From contig CM030935.1 in the NCBI GenBank assembly GCA_018136815.1, forward strand, positions 5,385,921 through 5,449,920: DNA of 64,000 bases. The letters are read 5' to 3'. Under the pieces are notes generated by a model. That model saw nothing but the letters and a program-made list of their open reading frames with translations, searched no databases and had not been told where the DNA came from. The position numbers and the translations under genes were made by a program. Shown here one piece after another: positions 10,096 to 22,117 of this stretch. Position 1 is the first letter of the stretch. Each line of letters starts with the position of its first letter. The DNA is from Isochrysis galbana. Its lineage: Eukaryota; Haptophyta; Isochrysidales; Isochrysidaceae.

Positions 10096-11272
10096 TCAGA
10101 CGAGCAGCTTTTGCACAAGCTCCTCACTTGGAACTGCGCTCACATCGCCAACCCAATCATCCTCTGCGTCACTGTCGTCATCACTCTCCCACTTTACCAC
10201 ATCTGGGGCCCAGCCCGCATCTTGCAAATTGCGCTGCACATGCATCGACTCGTGACAAAAGACCAACTTATCAGCCGTGTTGTGGCTCATTCGTGACCGA
10301 TTAGCGCTGTGAATTTGGCCGTAGACCGACCAGTTGCGCTCCGCTGCCGACGCAGGCGCAGGTTGCGACAAAACATGCTGCGCTATGCTAGCTAGCATTG
10401 GCACATGCTTCCCATAGGTGGTCCACCATCGAGACGGCTCCATTTGCTTTGCGTTTTCAAGCGCGGACGGTCGAGAGAAGGCGCCTTCTTTGCCTTGAAA
10501 CACTGAAAACTCCCGCTCTACTTGCGACACCCTGGAGACAACTGCAGGCGTGCTGAATGTGTATTGTTGCCATGCCTCTTCCGGCTCAGATGACTCAAGA
10601 ATTGCGGCACGCAAGCACAATCGATCGAATATCTGCTGCAACCCATCCGTTGTGGCTTGATCGAACGCCCCTTCTGCAGTATGCGGTGAGGCAAATTGTG
10701 TGGTGTTGTGTTGAGGCGGAATTGGCTCCGATTGTGGGTCCGCCCGCTTGCGCGAGGGCGGCGGGTGGAGCTTGGCTTGTTGAGGTGGGGCTTGTCTTGC
10801 TTCTTGAGGGAGTTTCCCTTTGGGGCCGGCCGCCTCAGCGTAGGATTTCTGTGGATTGATGTTTGAGGGGTTGGAAGCCGTAAAGGCCCCAGGAATTGTT
10901 TGTTGTGTCAAGTGCCCGCCCACGAGGGGTGCACTGCTGGTAGGAGTTGCCACCATGGGGGTGGCAGCCAGGCTGCCACCCACCATGGGGAGTCCTTGTT
11001 GCACTGGCAAGCCAGTGGCGGCAGGCGGCAGAGCCAGAGACTGGTTCTGCTGGTCTGCAGGGAACAGGGTTCTCCCTGTTCCCTGCTTCTGAGCCTGGTG
11101 GGGAGGCGAGGGAGGCAGGATCATGTCGACGTCGCTGTCGGTTAGGGGGGCGGCCTGTGAGCGCTTCGGCTCCGGCGGCTTGGGGCGGCCCCTGTGGGGC
11201 GTCGTGACGGCAGTGGGCTGGGGATCAGGAGCGGTCGGCGCGCGCTCCATCGCTCGAACTATAACAATAGTT
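10096..11272 (-). pseudogene. Chimeric frame: LINE ORF1-like start fused to hAT transposase C-terminus
   Basis: A palindrome (AACTAT-TGTT-ATAGTT) precedes ATGGAGCGCGC at 11250. From there one uninterrupted frame of about 384 codons runs to 10096. The first part is the Pro-rich LINE ORF1-type sequence (RGRPKPPEPKRSQA, then SYAEAAGPKGK). The second part, from roughly 10700 downward, is a clean hAT dimerisation region: RWWTTYGKHVPMLASIAQHV, then AAERNWSVYGQIHS, NRSRMSHNTADKLV and an acidic tail ESDDDSDAEDDW. The frame also stays open upstream of the ATG through a minisatellite, which I do not count as coding. It may be a decaying nested insertion or an expressed fusion; the intact frame across the junction is the point of interest. 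The catalytic part of the transposase is absent. Confidence 0.6.
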
Positions 11273-11365
11273 TTGTCCCTTGGTTGAATTGCAACGGGGC
11301 TTGGCCCTTCTCCGTTGGGGTAGAGATGGGAGTAGATGCCGATGATGAACAGTCCTTTGGCAGAC

Positions 11366-11505
11366 ACTGCGGGCGCTATCGCGACGGGCAGTATCGCGAC
11401 GGGCAGTATCGTGATGGGCAGTATCGCGATGAGCGATATCACGATGAGCGCTATCGCGATGAGCGATATCGCGATGAGCGATATCGCGACCGGCGATACG
11501 AAGAT
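11366..11505. repeat. 15-bp minisatellite
   Basis: About nine units of the type TATCGCGATGAGCGA, with variants TATCGCGACGGGCAG. TATCGCGATA-like palindromic cores occur at unit junctions. The array sits directly upstream of the chimeric LINE/hAT frame in its sense direction. Confidence 0.8.
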
Positions 11506-12505
11506 TGTCGCGGCGGTGGGCGTTGTCATGGCGCCATAAATAAAGCCCACAGGTACGATGGCGTTGCATGCATGTCATTGCCCAGCCACTAGGGTCTAGA
11601 CTCTAGAGTCACCACAGCACCATGCACGCGATTACACGCCAAGCGGGGTTCGGGAAGCAGCAGCGGCCCTTCTTCGCTTCTTCTTAGCCCCCCGTGTGGC
11701 GTGGCCCTTCCTCCCTCTTCGCCTGATTCCGCGGAGGTGATGCGAGCGCGCAAGAGCTGGCGCGGCTCCGCGTCACTTACGAGTCGAGCCATGCCGCCTT
11801 GGCTGAAGAAGAAGCGGAGGCGGAGATGCGAGCGCAGGTGCGAAGCCGCAGGCGGAAGACGGAGGAGGTGGCGGTGGCCAGATTGTGGGGCGCCAAGCAG
11901 CTGTAGTAGCCTGCATCCCCTATGTTTATGAGAGTGAGAGTGAGTGTGAGTGCCATTACTTGTTCCTAGCTGGACAATTAACAATCGCATTGACAAATAC
12001 AACTTTGTCAATGACAATGTAGCTGTTTATGGTCTCCGGCTGGGGTTTATGATCTCCGGCTGAGGCTCGTTAGACCGTCTGAAGTAATAGGATTAAGCCC
12101 CAATGTACCCCATGCAACATAGTTCAAGGGCGCGCTTTCTCGTCTAGCTCTTATTAGTTTTATTTTTGATCTACCGGTCCTACGGGTTTCAGTTTTGAAA
12201 CGGAGGTAGTAGATGTGTTTTCTCTCAGAGGGAGCTTCAAGCCGCCGTTCAAGAGATTGTAATAGTAGCAAAATATTGACTATGGACTACCTGCGGCGCG
12301 CCCTCGCCCTCGCCATGCCCGCAATTGCTTGAGACGCAAACAGCAACACGATCCTCGCATCTACCATGGATCTAAAAAGCCATTCTTGGCCACGAACCCG
12401 CACTCTATTCGCGCGCTCCCCTTGGATACGAGCGAACCCAACTATCGGCATGACCGCGTGGTACGCGTTCGTAAAGACAGCGGAATATTCGTCAAATCAT
12501 CTCTC
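11506..12505. other. Intergenic region
   Basis: No gene supported. A segment at 12046-12071 (TTTATGATCTCCGGCTGAGG and six more bases) recurs exactly at 44876-44901 beside a LINE RT fragment, so it belongs to a dispersed repeat. Confidence 0.5.
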
Positions 12506-15500
12506 TCACTTCCTTGACGGCAGCCCGCATTCCTCGCCTAGGGTGTGTACAGCGAGGCTCGCTGCATTGAAGAGTAGTGTTTCGAAACCTAGCACATCTG
12601 TTTTGCGTCCATGCGTCGCGGGCAAGAGCCTTCGCTCCGCGGCCAGGCGGGAGACGTGGGGAATATGGTCGGGCGACACAAAGTCTGTCGCAACCTGCAA
12701 GTTGCAAGAGCCGGATGATCATGTAAGACGGATGCGCAGTTGCGCATGTAAGACACACAAGGCACGTCTTCGCGCCGTACAGCTCGCATCGTGCGCGCGG
12801 ACACTTCACCTTCACGCAAGAGCGAATATTGGCCACTTGGTGAGCGCAACCAGCGGGGATGATCACAGCATCGCCAACCTCTTGCAGAACAACGTAAGGC
12901 CGGATGCCCGCATCGACCTCCAACTGATATAAGATGTGAGCGTTGAGGTAAACGGACGAGTCTAGCAAGAATGAGGATGGCATGATCGTGCCGGCGGGTA
13001 GAAGTGTCGGCAATATTCGACGAAGTGTCTCAGTGTCCTCCGCCGAGAATATGTGCCACACTGCCCCATGGGATGGAAGGATTTCCTGTCCACCTATCTC
13101 ACAGTCAGAGAGCATATGCGCTCTAGCATCGCCCTCGACTTCCGCAGCCCCGCTGTCGGAAGCGACATGCACGAGGAGATTGATAGCATCCGACATGTCG
13201 CAGTGCAACCTCGTGGTCCCACCACGCACGCCGTTGTCCAAAGCCGCTTTGGCGACGTCCGAGTCGTCCATGGCGTATGAGGCCGCCGCTTCGTCGCGAT
13301 CAAACAACTCAGGATTCCAGGCCCCATACGCGCAATACAATTTTGGCCCAAGGTCCGGCGCGGCGAGTGAAGGGTCGTGATACGAGGCAAGATTGAAGTG
13401 ACCATCCGCCCGTGTGTAAGCGCCAATTGGCAACGCAGCTTGTAGGTCAACGTAGTGGTGGGGAAGCACCTGCGTGCGGAGAGATCGAAATCGTGCAGTC
13501 TCAGCATCCACGCTACCGTGCGAGCGTGCAAATGCGGTTGCGCTTACCTCTCGGAATGAATCGTCATGGGGCCAGTCACGTAGCTTCAGCGCGCGCCTGC
13601 GAGTAGCGCCTCCCGAGACGTTGGCAGGGCTAGTACTATGGGCCTCGCGAGACCCTCCAAGTCGGGATGGCGATGTTGCCTTCTTGCCAGTGGCGATGGC
13701 AGCGGTCGGAACATGAGTGGGATTCGTGAACCCCTCAAGAAAATCGGAAAGCGAAACCGTGCCAAACGGAGTATCGTTCGCGGCGTCCGTGATGGCCACC
13801 TGAAGCAGAGCGAGCGAGACGTCAAGGTGTGGGCAAGGACAAATGGGTGAGGAGAGGACGGCGTTAACAATCGGCAAGGAGCGGCCATCGCGCCCAGATA
13901 GGCGACGTCGGGACTAGGGCGCGTCGGGGCACACCTGCCGATGTCCGTGAATCTTCGCCAATCCTGCCGCGCTCCAGTCTCGCTTCAGGCGCGCATGGAC
14001 CCCCTTGACAACGAGCGGTACGCCTGCGCAGAACGTTTGACGAAATTCAGACGAGCGTTCAGCGCCGTCGGCCCAAGCCCCAGCGCCCATTGTCGGCGTT
14101 GCTCGCCATGGTGGCATCTTTGCCCCGTTACGAGAGGAGCCGCCACCCGACTTGGAGGTACCGCACGCAGCCCGTCGCGAGGGAGAACGACCTGAAGTCA
14201 CGCAAGCGCCACCACCTTCAGATCCTCGCGATGCCGATCCGGATCGCCGTGCCACTTCCGTGGCCGCGGCACGAGCCGCCGCCAATTGCGCCGCTTGCTG
14301 TCGAAGGGTGGGAACCGGTCGGTACGACGCGCCCGCAGGACGCCCGCCACGAGAAGGTACGAGATCGACGCGTTCGACTGAGCCTAGGACGGGCGTTAAA
14401 TGTGCGGAAGGGTCTGTCTCCGACGGGCCATCATCGAGAGGGGCAAGCCCCGTCGTCGGGGCCCTCGAAGCGTCGACTCTTGCCAAGGCCGCTTCGGCTT
14501 GTAGCACCCGTGGCGGCCCAATGGCGCCTCCCTCGTCCCGTATCACTGCGCCTGCGACGGAAGCGGCTGCCGAGCCTTCGAGCATCGCACCTTCCGCTTC
14601 CACAGCCATCTCCGCTGCCGTTCGGACACCGGCCGCACTGCCGCGCTCCCCACGGGAGCTGTCGCCTATCAGCCTTTCCTGCAGTTCGGCGTCTTCCACC
14701 TCGGCCTTGCAGTCAGCGGCGTTGGCCTCGGCGTCCATCGCCCCGACTTGTGCTCGGAGTTCATCGGCCTGTGAGTCTACCGTCATTGCGCACGCTGACA
14801 AGCGCGTCAAGGCCGCCTCAGACTTGCCAATCTTAACTTCCGCCACGCTCACCTTCCATGTTGCGGCGGCTAGGCGCGATGCCACATCCAGTGCGTAAGA
14901 CGTGGCGCCATCCGTATGGCTCGGCGGCGCTGAGGCCACCGCCATGGGGATATTTTCGCCAGCCGCTCTTGCTTCTGTTCGTACTTCACCAGCTTCCTTC
15001 TCCGCCTCTACTAATTGTGAGCACATGTCTTGCCTCTCCGTGAGGATCACTTTCGCCTGCGCGCGGATCGTCCCGACAGCGGTACTCAGAGGAGCCCGCT
15101 GCTCTTGCAGTGTCGCGGCAATCATGGCGTCCTTCCCAGCCTCTTGTCCATCGAGTTCGTCTGCACACGACGCCTGCCCTGAGGCGGCACCTCCAGCACT
15201 GTTTTCGAAGGGGGATGTGCCTACTTGCACACATCTGTTCTCTTTGATCACGGGTTTGATCTGAAGATAGTTGCCCATTTCACAGGTAGCATTCGCGGAC
15301 ACAGGCGCGAAGTGGCCGTCCGGACAAGATGTAGGATGCGTCAAGGACCATTTCCCACGCGCATCCTGTATGGACGCCGCAGCTTGAGCGTAGGCCTGCC
15401 CATCAAGCGATGCTTGATGGTCGCACTGCTGCAACGTGGATGCCTCGACCTCCATCTTTGTTGTAGGCCCTAGCGTGAACGAACGCCCAACATCGGGCAA

Positions 15501-18500
15501 TTTGCGTGGTTCGCTGCGCGGGACAGTCGAAGAGAAAGGCTGTGTTGATGCGCATGCTAGTGCCCCTTGCTGCGGGATGACGGGGCGCGCCGCCTGCATA
15601 GGGGGCGAGACGAACGCCACAAACGACCCGCACGCTGACGGATGCGAGGCGTGCTCGACGCGGGATGGCCTCATGCCGCCGCTCGGCTGTAGGGTTGCGG
15701 CCTGTAGTGGCACTTGGATGGGCGCGGAAAATGGAAATTGTTGCATTGAAGGAAGGGGTTGCGGCTGTGCCATGATGCATGGTACCGCCGGCGCAGCTGA
15801 GAACAAGCAGGCTGCCAGATGTTGCACGGGGATCTGCGTCACAGGCCGTTGTACCGACCTGACGTTTGCGACAGCAGGCGTGCCCATCGCGAAAGCCGCC
15901 GGCCATGCCTGGCATGGGGGCAAGATAGTTGGGTATACGCAGGCTACGCAAGCTGGCGGCTGCGGGTGGAGCTGTGGCGCCCAACCGTGCCTACACGAGT
16001 CGGGTGGCCGCTGTGGCATCGCGCCGGAAGGCCCAGAGCTACAGCTAGGTATTGCTATAGCTTGCGAGTGTGGATGAGGCCACCCCGAGGGCGTAGTTGC
16101 AGTGCTACACAAGTGCGTGCACATGGCCACCGGTTGCTGGGACGGCTGCGTGGCCTGGGCGATGCCGCCTGCTCTCAGCTCGGCGGCCTGCCGTGCAACG
16201 GGCGATGAGGACGGCACACCGCCTGATGGGCCGGTGGGAGAGGTGGATGGAGTAGCTACACGCACGAGCGCCTCGTGAGGTTGCTGATTGCAGTCCACCG
16301 TGAGCAGCGCCGCCAAATCGGAGCGCTTGACGCACGGCTGGCGCATCGCGTCGGGACCACCAAACTCAGGCTTGTCAAGGCAAAACTTGCACTCGCCGCA
16401 ATCTTCACCACCGTACGCCGCCGCAGATGGCGGGCGAGCCTCGGCCTCCTGGCCGTGCACTACATCGCTACTGTTAGAAGACACGCAGCCGTGCTCCTTC
16501 GAGTGTCCCCGCGAGTTTGAGACGGGGCGTCCGGCTTCGTCGTCCGACAAGATGCTAAGCTGCGGCGCTGCAGGCCGCGGGGGCGGGTTGCTGCAGGCGA
16601 CGCTCGACACTGTGCGCTCCATGACAGGGCTGGGGATGCGGCGCCGTTTGGCGTGGGCCCCGTGCACACACTCGGCAACAGTCGACGCGGGGCGGTTGTC
16701 GCTGCCTCCCCTGCCCCGCCCTCGCTTCGCCACACGTGATATGTGGGTGCTGACCGACCGGCTTTGGAGCCCTGTGGCGAACTGTGCGGGGTCAACCTCC
16801 TCCTCCTCCGAGTCGTTGAACTCCTCCTCTGGGATCGCACATGAAGCGAAGGACGAGTCGGGGTGCATGTTGCACACCCAGCGCACGGACTCGTCGGGTG
16901 CGGTGGCGACCTGGAGGGGGGGGGGGGGGGGCAAGGCGTCGAGCAAGAACTTTCGGGTGTTGGCACGAGGGATTGGTGTGTGAGCGCGATGCTCACCCGT
17001 CGCCACTTGTCGCACTCTTCACACTGCACCCACGCCGCAAGTCCGAGCTCTTCCTTGAGTTTGACAGCCTCGAGCGCCTACAGGTAGAGGTGGCAGGGTG
17101 GGGAGAAGACGAATGCGCCTGGTGTGCGTGCGCAGGCGGCACTCGTGCGACGAAACTTTGAGCGCCTACCTGCAAGTGCCGCATGACCCGGACCCGCGAC
17201 GTGAACTTGATCCCGTCGGGCGAGTACCACGTGTGGTCCAACACGGCGCTCGAGGCGCGCCGGCGGGACACGCGGCGCCAGCCGTCGCCGAACTCTGGGC
17301 AGGGAACACCCTCAGCGGAGGTGCACTGCATGCTGGCAGTGCTTGCCGCTTGCGCGGCGGCTTTTGCGGCTGACTTGCCAGCCGACTTGCTGCTCGGGCC
17401 GCCGGGCTGTGCGCTGTGGTTCATGGCTGCGTTGGGAGCATCTGCCGCCCCACGTGTGAGGGACCGCCCGGCGATGGCCGCAGCGATCCGTTTGGAAAAG
17501 GCGACCGCGATTTCGGGAGGGATGCGGCATCGAGGAGTGAATGCCGCCGGGGGATAAGCTGCGGGAGGCCGAGGGGCGTCGGTGTCGCCGCGCATAAGCG
17601 AGGCCCAACATTCGGGGCAAACCTGGGTGGGAAGGGGGGACGGAGTGGTCATGTGCGCGGTGCCGCCGCGTGGGGAAAAGCGGATCGGCGTGGCGGTCAC
17701 ACGGGCCTCACCTCAAAGGCCCGGCTGACTTTTTCCGCCCTAGCGAGGGTAGCGTTTGTAGCACACGAAGGTGGCGCGGCGGCGGCTCGCCCCTCGTCTT
17801 GGTTGGCGTCTGCACAGAGGTAAATGTTGAAAATGCACGCGCCGCATACATCGCACACCCGACGCCAACCGCCCGACGCGCCGACGATCAAGGGTGCCGG
17901 GCCCGTACCGTTCGCTGCCGCCGTGCCGGAGCTCGTGCCGCCGCGAGCACAACTGCGAGGTGCGCAGCGTGGCTGAGGCGGCAGGTCAAGCTCCACGCGC
18001 AGGCAGCCGTCGTCCTCCTCGGCGGCGGCGGCGGCAGCAGCGGGGAGTTGAGAGAGGGCGCCCGCCGCCGCACCAGTGGGAGCTGCATCGGGCTTCGGTG
18101 GGGGCTGGTTGTAGACGAGGAGCTGCTCGCGCATTAAGAGAGATAAGAGCTATCGGGTTGGGAGAAGGGTGGGGTGAGCAGGTGTGGTGGGTGCGTGAAG
18201 GTTGGTTGGCGTGGCGGGCGAAAGGGGCGAGCTGGTAATGGTGATCGCGCGCGTGGCATTGACGACTCTTTGTTGTGTGCCTCACCGTATGCGCGATCTT
18301 CCGCAGGATATAGTTGGCGTCGTCACAGCTGAGGACAGGCCTCCCTTGGACAAGTGAGCGCAAGAAGCCAGAGAGAGTTGGTAGCGGCACCGCCTTTTCG
18401 ACATCGGGGCGAGCGGCGTCGGCGCCTAAACTGCCCTGCCCATCGACCGAGGCGCTCATGCGGCAGGGTAGAAGAGCCGTCGAGCCGCGCGCCGCCTTTT

Positions 18501-19861
18501 TGGCAGCACCCGTGGGTATGCAGGCGCTGGAAACGTAGGAGTGCAGCAACGGGTGCGCGAGCGTCGTGCCATGCCGGCGCGACTCGTGCGTGCCGGCCGC
18601 CCGCGCCTGTGCCTGCTTGCGCCCTCCGCGTTTGACAGGCGCGAGCTTCGGTGAGCCGTCAGCGCCCTGTGGGCTGCCTACACCCAGGCGCGGCTTTGAG
18701 ACGACAGCAGCGGCCGCAAAATGCCGAGCTAGCGCGCGCTCGAGCATGTCGATTATGGCGTGTCGGCGAGCGTCAAGCCAGCTAAGGGTGCGGAGGGAGG
18801 ACAAGGGGCTGGAAGCGAGGGGGAAGAGGAAAGCGGAAGCACGCCAAGAGTCAAATCAACAGATCATGTGCAGCAAGGGGGAGAGACAGGCCGCGCGCCG
18901 TAGAAATGAGCCAAGTGATGTCCACGTACCCCGGCGGTTGTTCAGGCATGAGCTCGGCCTCGAGCTCGCGCGAGACCCGCCCAATGGTGAGATCCATGAT
19001 CGCCCTGTCATTTTGTAGTGCCAAGAGCACGCGCGAGAGGGCCGACAACGCCTCGGAGCCTGAGATGCTGAATGGTAGCCGCACAGGCAGCTGCGTAGGT
19101 GGCGGCGTAGCGCCAGCCGACTCGTTGGTCGTAGGGAGCGACGCAAAAGCCCACAATCCGGTGGCAGCGTTGCGCTTTGGCGCGCAGCGCAGCTGGGGGC
19201 GCACGTGCCGGCGCGCGAGCCACGCGCTGTCACCTGTCAATGTGAACAAGGGGAAGATGCAGGGGTTTAGTGAGAGGGCATGAGTGGGTGCTTGGAGAAG
19301 GGTTGAGGGGTGGGAAAGCGTGGGGAAGAGCGGACACCGTGGGTGACGGCGGGTCCATAGGTGCAGCGGTGCTTACCGTCGTCGAAGGCGAGGCGAAGCC
19401 CCTTTTTCAGATGCTGCTCGACTACCTCGCCGGGCCACCAGCAGTCGTTGAGGTAGCCCTCGACGCGTAGCCCCGCGCAGACGTTGAAGGAGGCGGGGAA
19501 GAGCGGCACGTGCCGCATGCGGTCATGAGACACCTGCGCCAAGGATGGATGTGGGCAGGATGTCCGCATTGTCTGAGGCGACGCTCGGTTGGGACCATAC
19601 ACACGCGGCGCACCCGTTCGCGCAGGTTCTTTCCATTTGCGTCAACAAACTTGGAGTACTCGACGAAGCATCCATCCTTGCCAGCCGAGATGACGGTCGC
19701 CGTCGCCCACGCATCGGAGAAGCCCTGCGGCAAGGCGGCCGGAGTGGAGAGGATCGGGAGGTGCGCTCGGATGGAGGGCAGAGGCTCGCGCCCGCTTTTG
19801 CCTCCTCTGTGTGGCGCGATGTGCTTGCCCCGTGAACAGCGCTGTCACACACACACACACA

Positions 19862-19934
<73 letters not shown>

Positions 19935-20162
19935 CGGAGGGACGGAGGGACGGAGAGAGAGACGATGAAGTCAGACTGCGAGAGTCTGGTGGCACTGGAA
20001 GAGAGAGGGAGAGAGGGAGAGAGAAAGAGAGGGAGGGAGGGAGAGAGAAAGAGAGTTGCGCACCGGCTCGTTGGAGATGACCTCGACGCGGTCATCGGCC
20101 GCGAACTGGCCGGGAGTGACTCTGCCGAGGACAGCCGAGTCACACGAGCGCTGGCAGCTCAT
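12506..20162 (-). CDS. Multi-reader KDM3-type JmjC histone demethylase (Agenet-Zn-MBD-CW-half CXXC-JmjC)
   Basis: Exons: 20162-20064, 19724-19614, 19533-19377, 19233-18930, 18781-18286, 18125-17712, 17622-17170, 17077-16997, 16910-13935, 13799-12810, 12694-12506. All ten introns are GT-AG and phases agree, giving about 2,089 residues. Tandem Agenet/Tudor-like domain at 20-145 (DRVEVISNEP joined to GFSDAWATATV; GYLNDCWWPGEVV; DDGDSAWLARRHVRP). Cys-rich finger CDVCGACIFNIYLC near 480 and VCPECW at 528, as before JmjC in KDM3. MBD about 635-678 (GWRRVSRRR, WYSPDGIKFTSRV). CW finger 694-735 (WVQCEECDKWRR, RWVCNMHPDSSFASC). Half CXXC about 872-900 (CGECKFCLDKPEFGG). Coiled coil about 1290-1460. 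JmjC about 1656-2085 with iron ligands H1896 and D1898 (LHCD) and H2017 (AHQVANI), then DFVSPDHI. By family it should demethylate H3K9me1/2 in the nucleus; that activity is inferred. Confidence 0.85.
19844..19932. repeat. (CA)n(GA)n microsatellite in intron 1 of the JmjC gene
   Basis: About nine CA followed by about 35 GA dinucleotides on the plus strand, i.e. (CT)n(TG)n in the gene's sense. It makes intron 1 (339 nt) the longest intron of the gene. Confidence 0.9.
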
Positions 20163-20370
20163 TCGATGGAAGGGAGGGGGGGAAGAGGGGGAGGGAGGGG
20201 GGGCGGCCACGACGCTCGGCAAGGGAGGGAGGGAGGGGAACGAGCCCAGAGAGCTCAGAGAGACGGGAGAGCCCAGAGAGGGGGGGCAAGAGAGGGAGGG
20301 AGGGAGAGAGGGAGAGGGGGAGAGAGTCTTAATAGTAGTAGAAGTATTGGAGAGGGAGGGAGAGAGAAGG

Positions 20371-20422
<52 letters not shown>

Positions 20423-20502
20423 TAGTATGAGAGAGGAGGGATATATATTGTATAGGGAGAGAGGGGTAGGGGGAGAGAGTCTTAAGTAGTAGTAGAAGTA
20501 TT

Positions 20503-20560
<58 letters not shown>

Positions 20561-21100
20561 GGAGAGAGAGGGGGGGGAGAGAGAGAAGAGGGGGCAGACA
20601 TAGAAGAGAGCAAGAAGGGAGAGGAAGAAGAAGAGAGAGAGAGAGAGCGGAGAGAGAGTCGCTCGCTGGCTCGCTCGCTGCGGAGAGTTCTCTTGAGGAG
20701 AGTAGCGGAGAGGAAGATAAGAGAAAGAGAGAGGAGGGGGGTGGAGAGAGAGGGAGGGGCAGAGAGTAGAGAGAGAGAGGGAGAGAGAGTAGAGAGAGAG
20801 AGGGAGAGGAGGGAGAGGGAGAGGAGGGAGAGCGAAGAGAGAGAAAGGCAGAGAGAGATAGCGATCGAGATGGAGAGAGAAAGAGAGAGGGAGGAAAGGA
20901 AAAGAAAGGAAAGGGAGTAATGGAGGGAGAGGGAGAGAGAGGGAGAGGGAGAGCGAAAAGAGAGAAAGAGAGAGGGAGAATGGAGAATAAACGAAAGGGA
21001 GTAAGGGAGGGAGAGGGAGAGCGAAAAGAGAGAAAGAGAGAGAGGGAAAGAAAGGGAAAGAGAGAGAGGGGGAGCCCTTCTCTCGCGCCGCCGCAGCCGA
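20163..21100. promoter_or_regulatory. CT-rich 5' flank of the JmjC gene (GA-rich on plus strand)
   Basis: About 900 bp of nearly pure GA/GGA repeats on the plus strand, directly upstream of the inferred start codon at 20162. Inside it a segment of about 40 bp (GAGAGAGTCTTAA then AGTAGTAGAAGTATT) is duplicated at 20316-20355 and 20468-20512. A regulatory role is inference from position and from similar CT tracts before other genes here. Open frames inside are Ser/Leu or Arg/Glu artefacts. Confidence 0.4.
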
Positions 21101-21169
21101 TGGAGCCCCCACAGAGCTCCCCCAGGATGACCTCTCGGCGCTCCCCGGCCGCGCTCACACCGCTCGAGG

Positions 21170-21598
21170 CGGGCGAGAGCCGAGGCCGTATGGCCTATGC
21201 GCTTCTAGCGCGATGGTTCCGATCGCATGGGGCCGTCGCAATGCAGCCCTAGGCAGTCGGAGCGCGCGCCGAGCTGAGGGCGAGCGGCGAGGATGAGGAT
21301 GGGAGGAGGGAAAGTGATGGGGAGCCGGAGGGGGAGGGTTGTCAAGATGAGAGGGGAGGGGAGGGAGAGAGAGTGAGCAGCTGAGTGACAGCGAAAGCGA
21401 CATCGAGAGATCGAGGGAGAGGGAGAGGCAGAGCGATGGTGAGACGCACTGCGACCACGTGTTGGGTGTGCGATGGGTAGGTGGCAATCCCTTGCTTGTG
21501 ACGCTGCTCGAAGCGGCGAGAGCCGAGGCCGGATGGCCGATGCGCTTCTAGCGTGACGGCTCTGATCGCATGCGGCGAGGATGAGGATGGGAGGGGGT
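21170..21598. repeat. Diverged direct duplication
   Basis: A segment of about 65 bp beginning GGCGAGAGCCGAGGCCG occurs at 21170-21235 and again at 21516-21580. The tail GAGGATGAGGATGGGAGG follows at 21287 and 21577. Spacer DNA is GA-rich. Confidence 0.6.
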
Positions 21599-22117
21599 GG
21601 ACGATGTGCAATGCGTGTTCTGCTGTTCCACTATGCTTGGAAAATTGGGAAATGAATTAATGCATCCTCTCAAGCACAGGGACCGAAATGTCCTTAAACT
21701 ACCACAGGATGCATGATGCATTACGTGTAACTCTCTTTACGAGAGACCATGCCTTGCATTCCTACGAGTTACCATCACCCACTGCTTTGAGGGGTGGGGC
21801 AGCCTTGCACAAGATCCAACCTCATGATGCGTAACGTGTAACTCCCTATGGGAGACCGTGCCTTGAGAGTTGAGACCAAGGCTGCCCACTCACCCTTCTT
21901 TTTCTCAATTGTTCCTCAAGCACCCTCCTCAGCCCAGCCTCACAAGTAGCATGTGTGCCCCCCCAAGCTGAGGTAGGGGGGGCACCTGCCACTGCAGAAG
22001 ACAAGTTTCATTGGCTCAGATGGAGAGCTAGATGATGTGTTAGCCCCCAGTGGGCTCCTAGCCCCGGAGCCCCCCCCCCCCCCCCCCCCAAGGGGGGTGG
22101 GTGGGGGGGGGGGGGGA
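21599..22117. other. Non-coding, with an internal repeated motif
   Basis: No gene. TGCGTAACGTGTAACTC-like segments at 21711-21757 and 21822-21865 are diverged direct copies that both continue into GAGACC.TGCCTTG. A run of about 21 C ends near 22089. Confidence 0.5.

Noticed and set aside
19971-21158. 395-codon Ser/Leu frame upstream of the JmjC gene
   Set aside because: Almost all of it is CT repeat. Only the last part, from the ATG at 20162, fits the Agenet domain and the splice phase.
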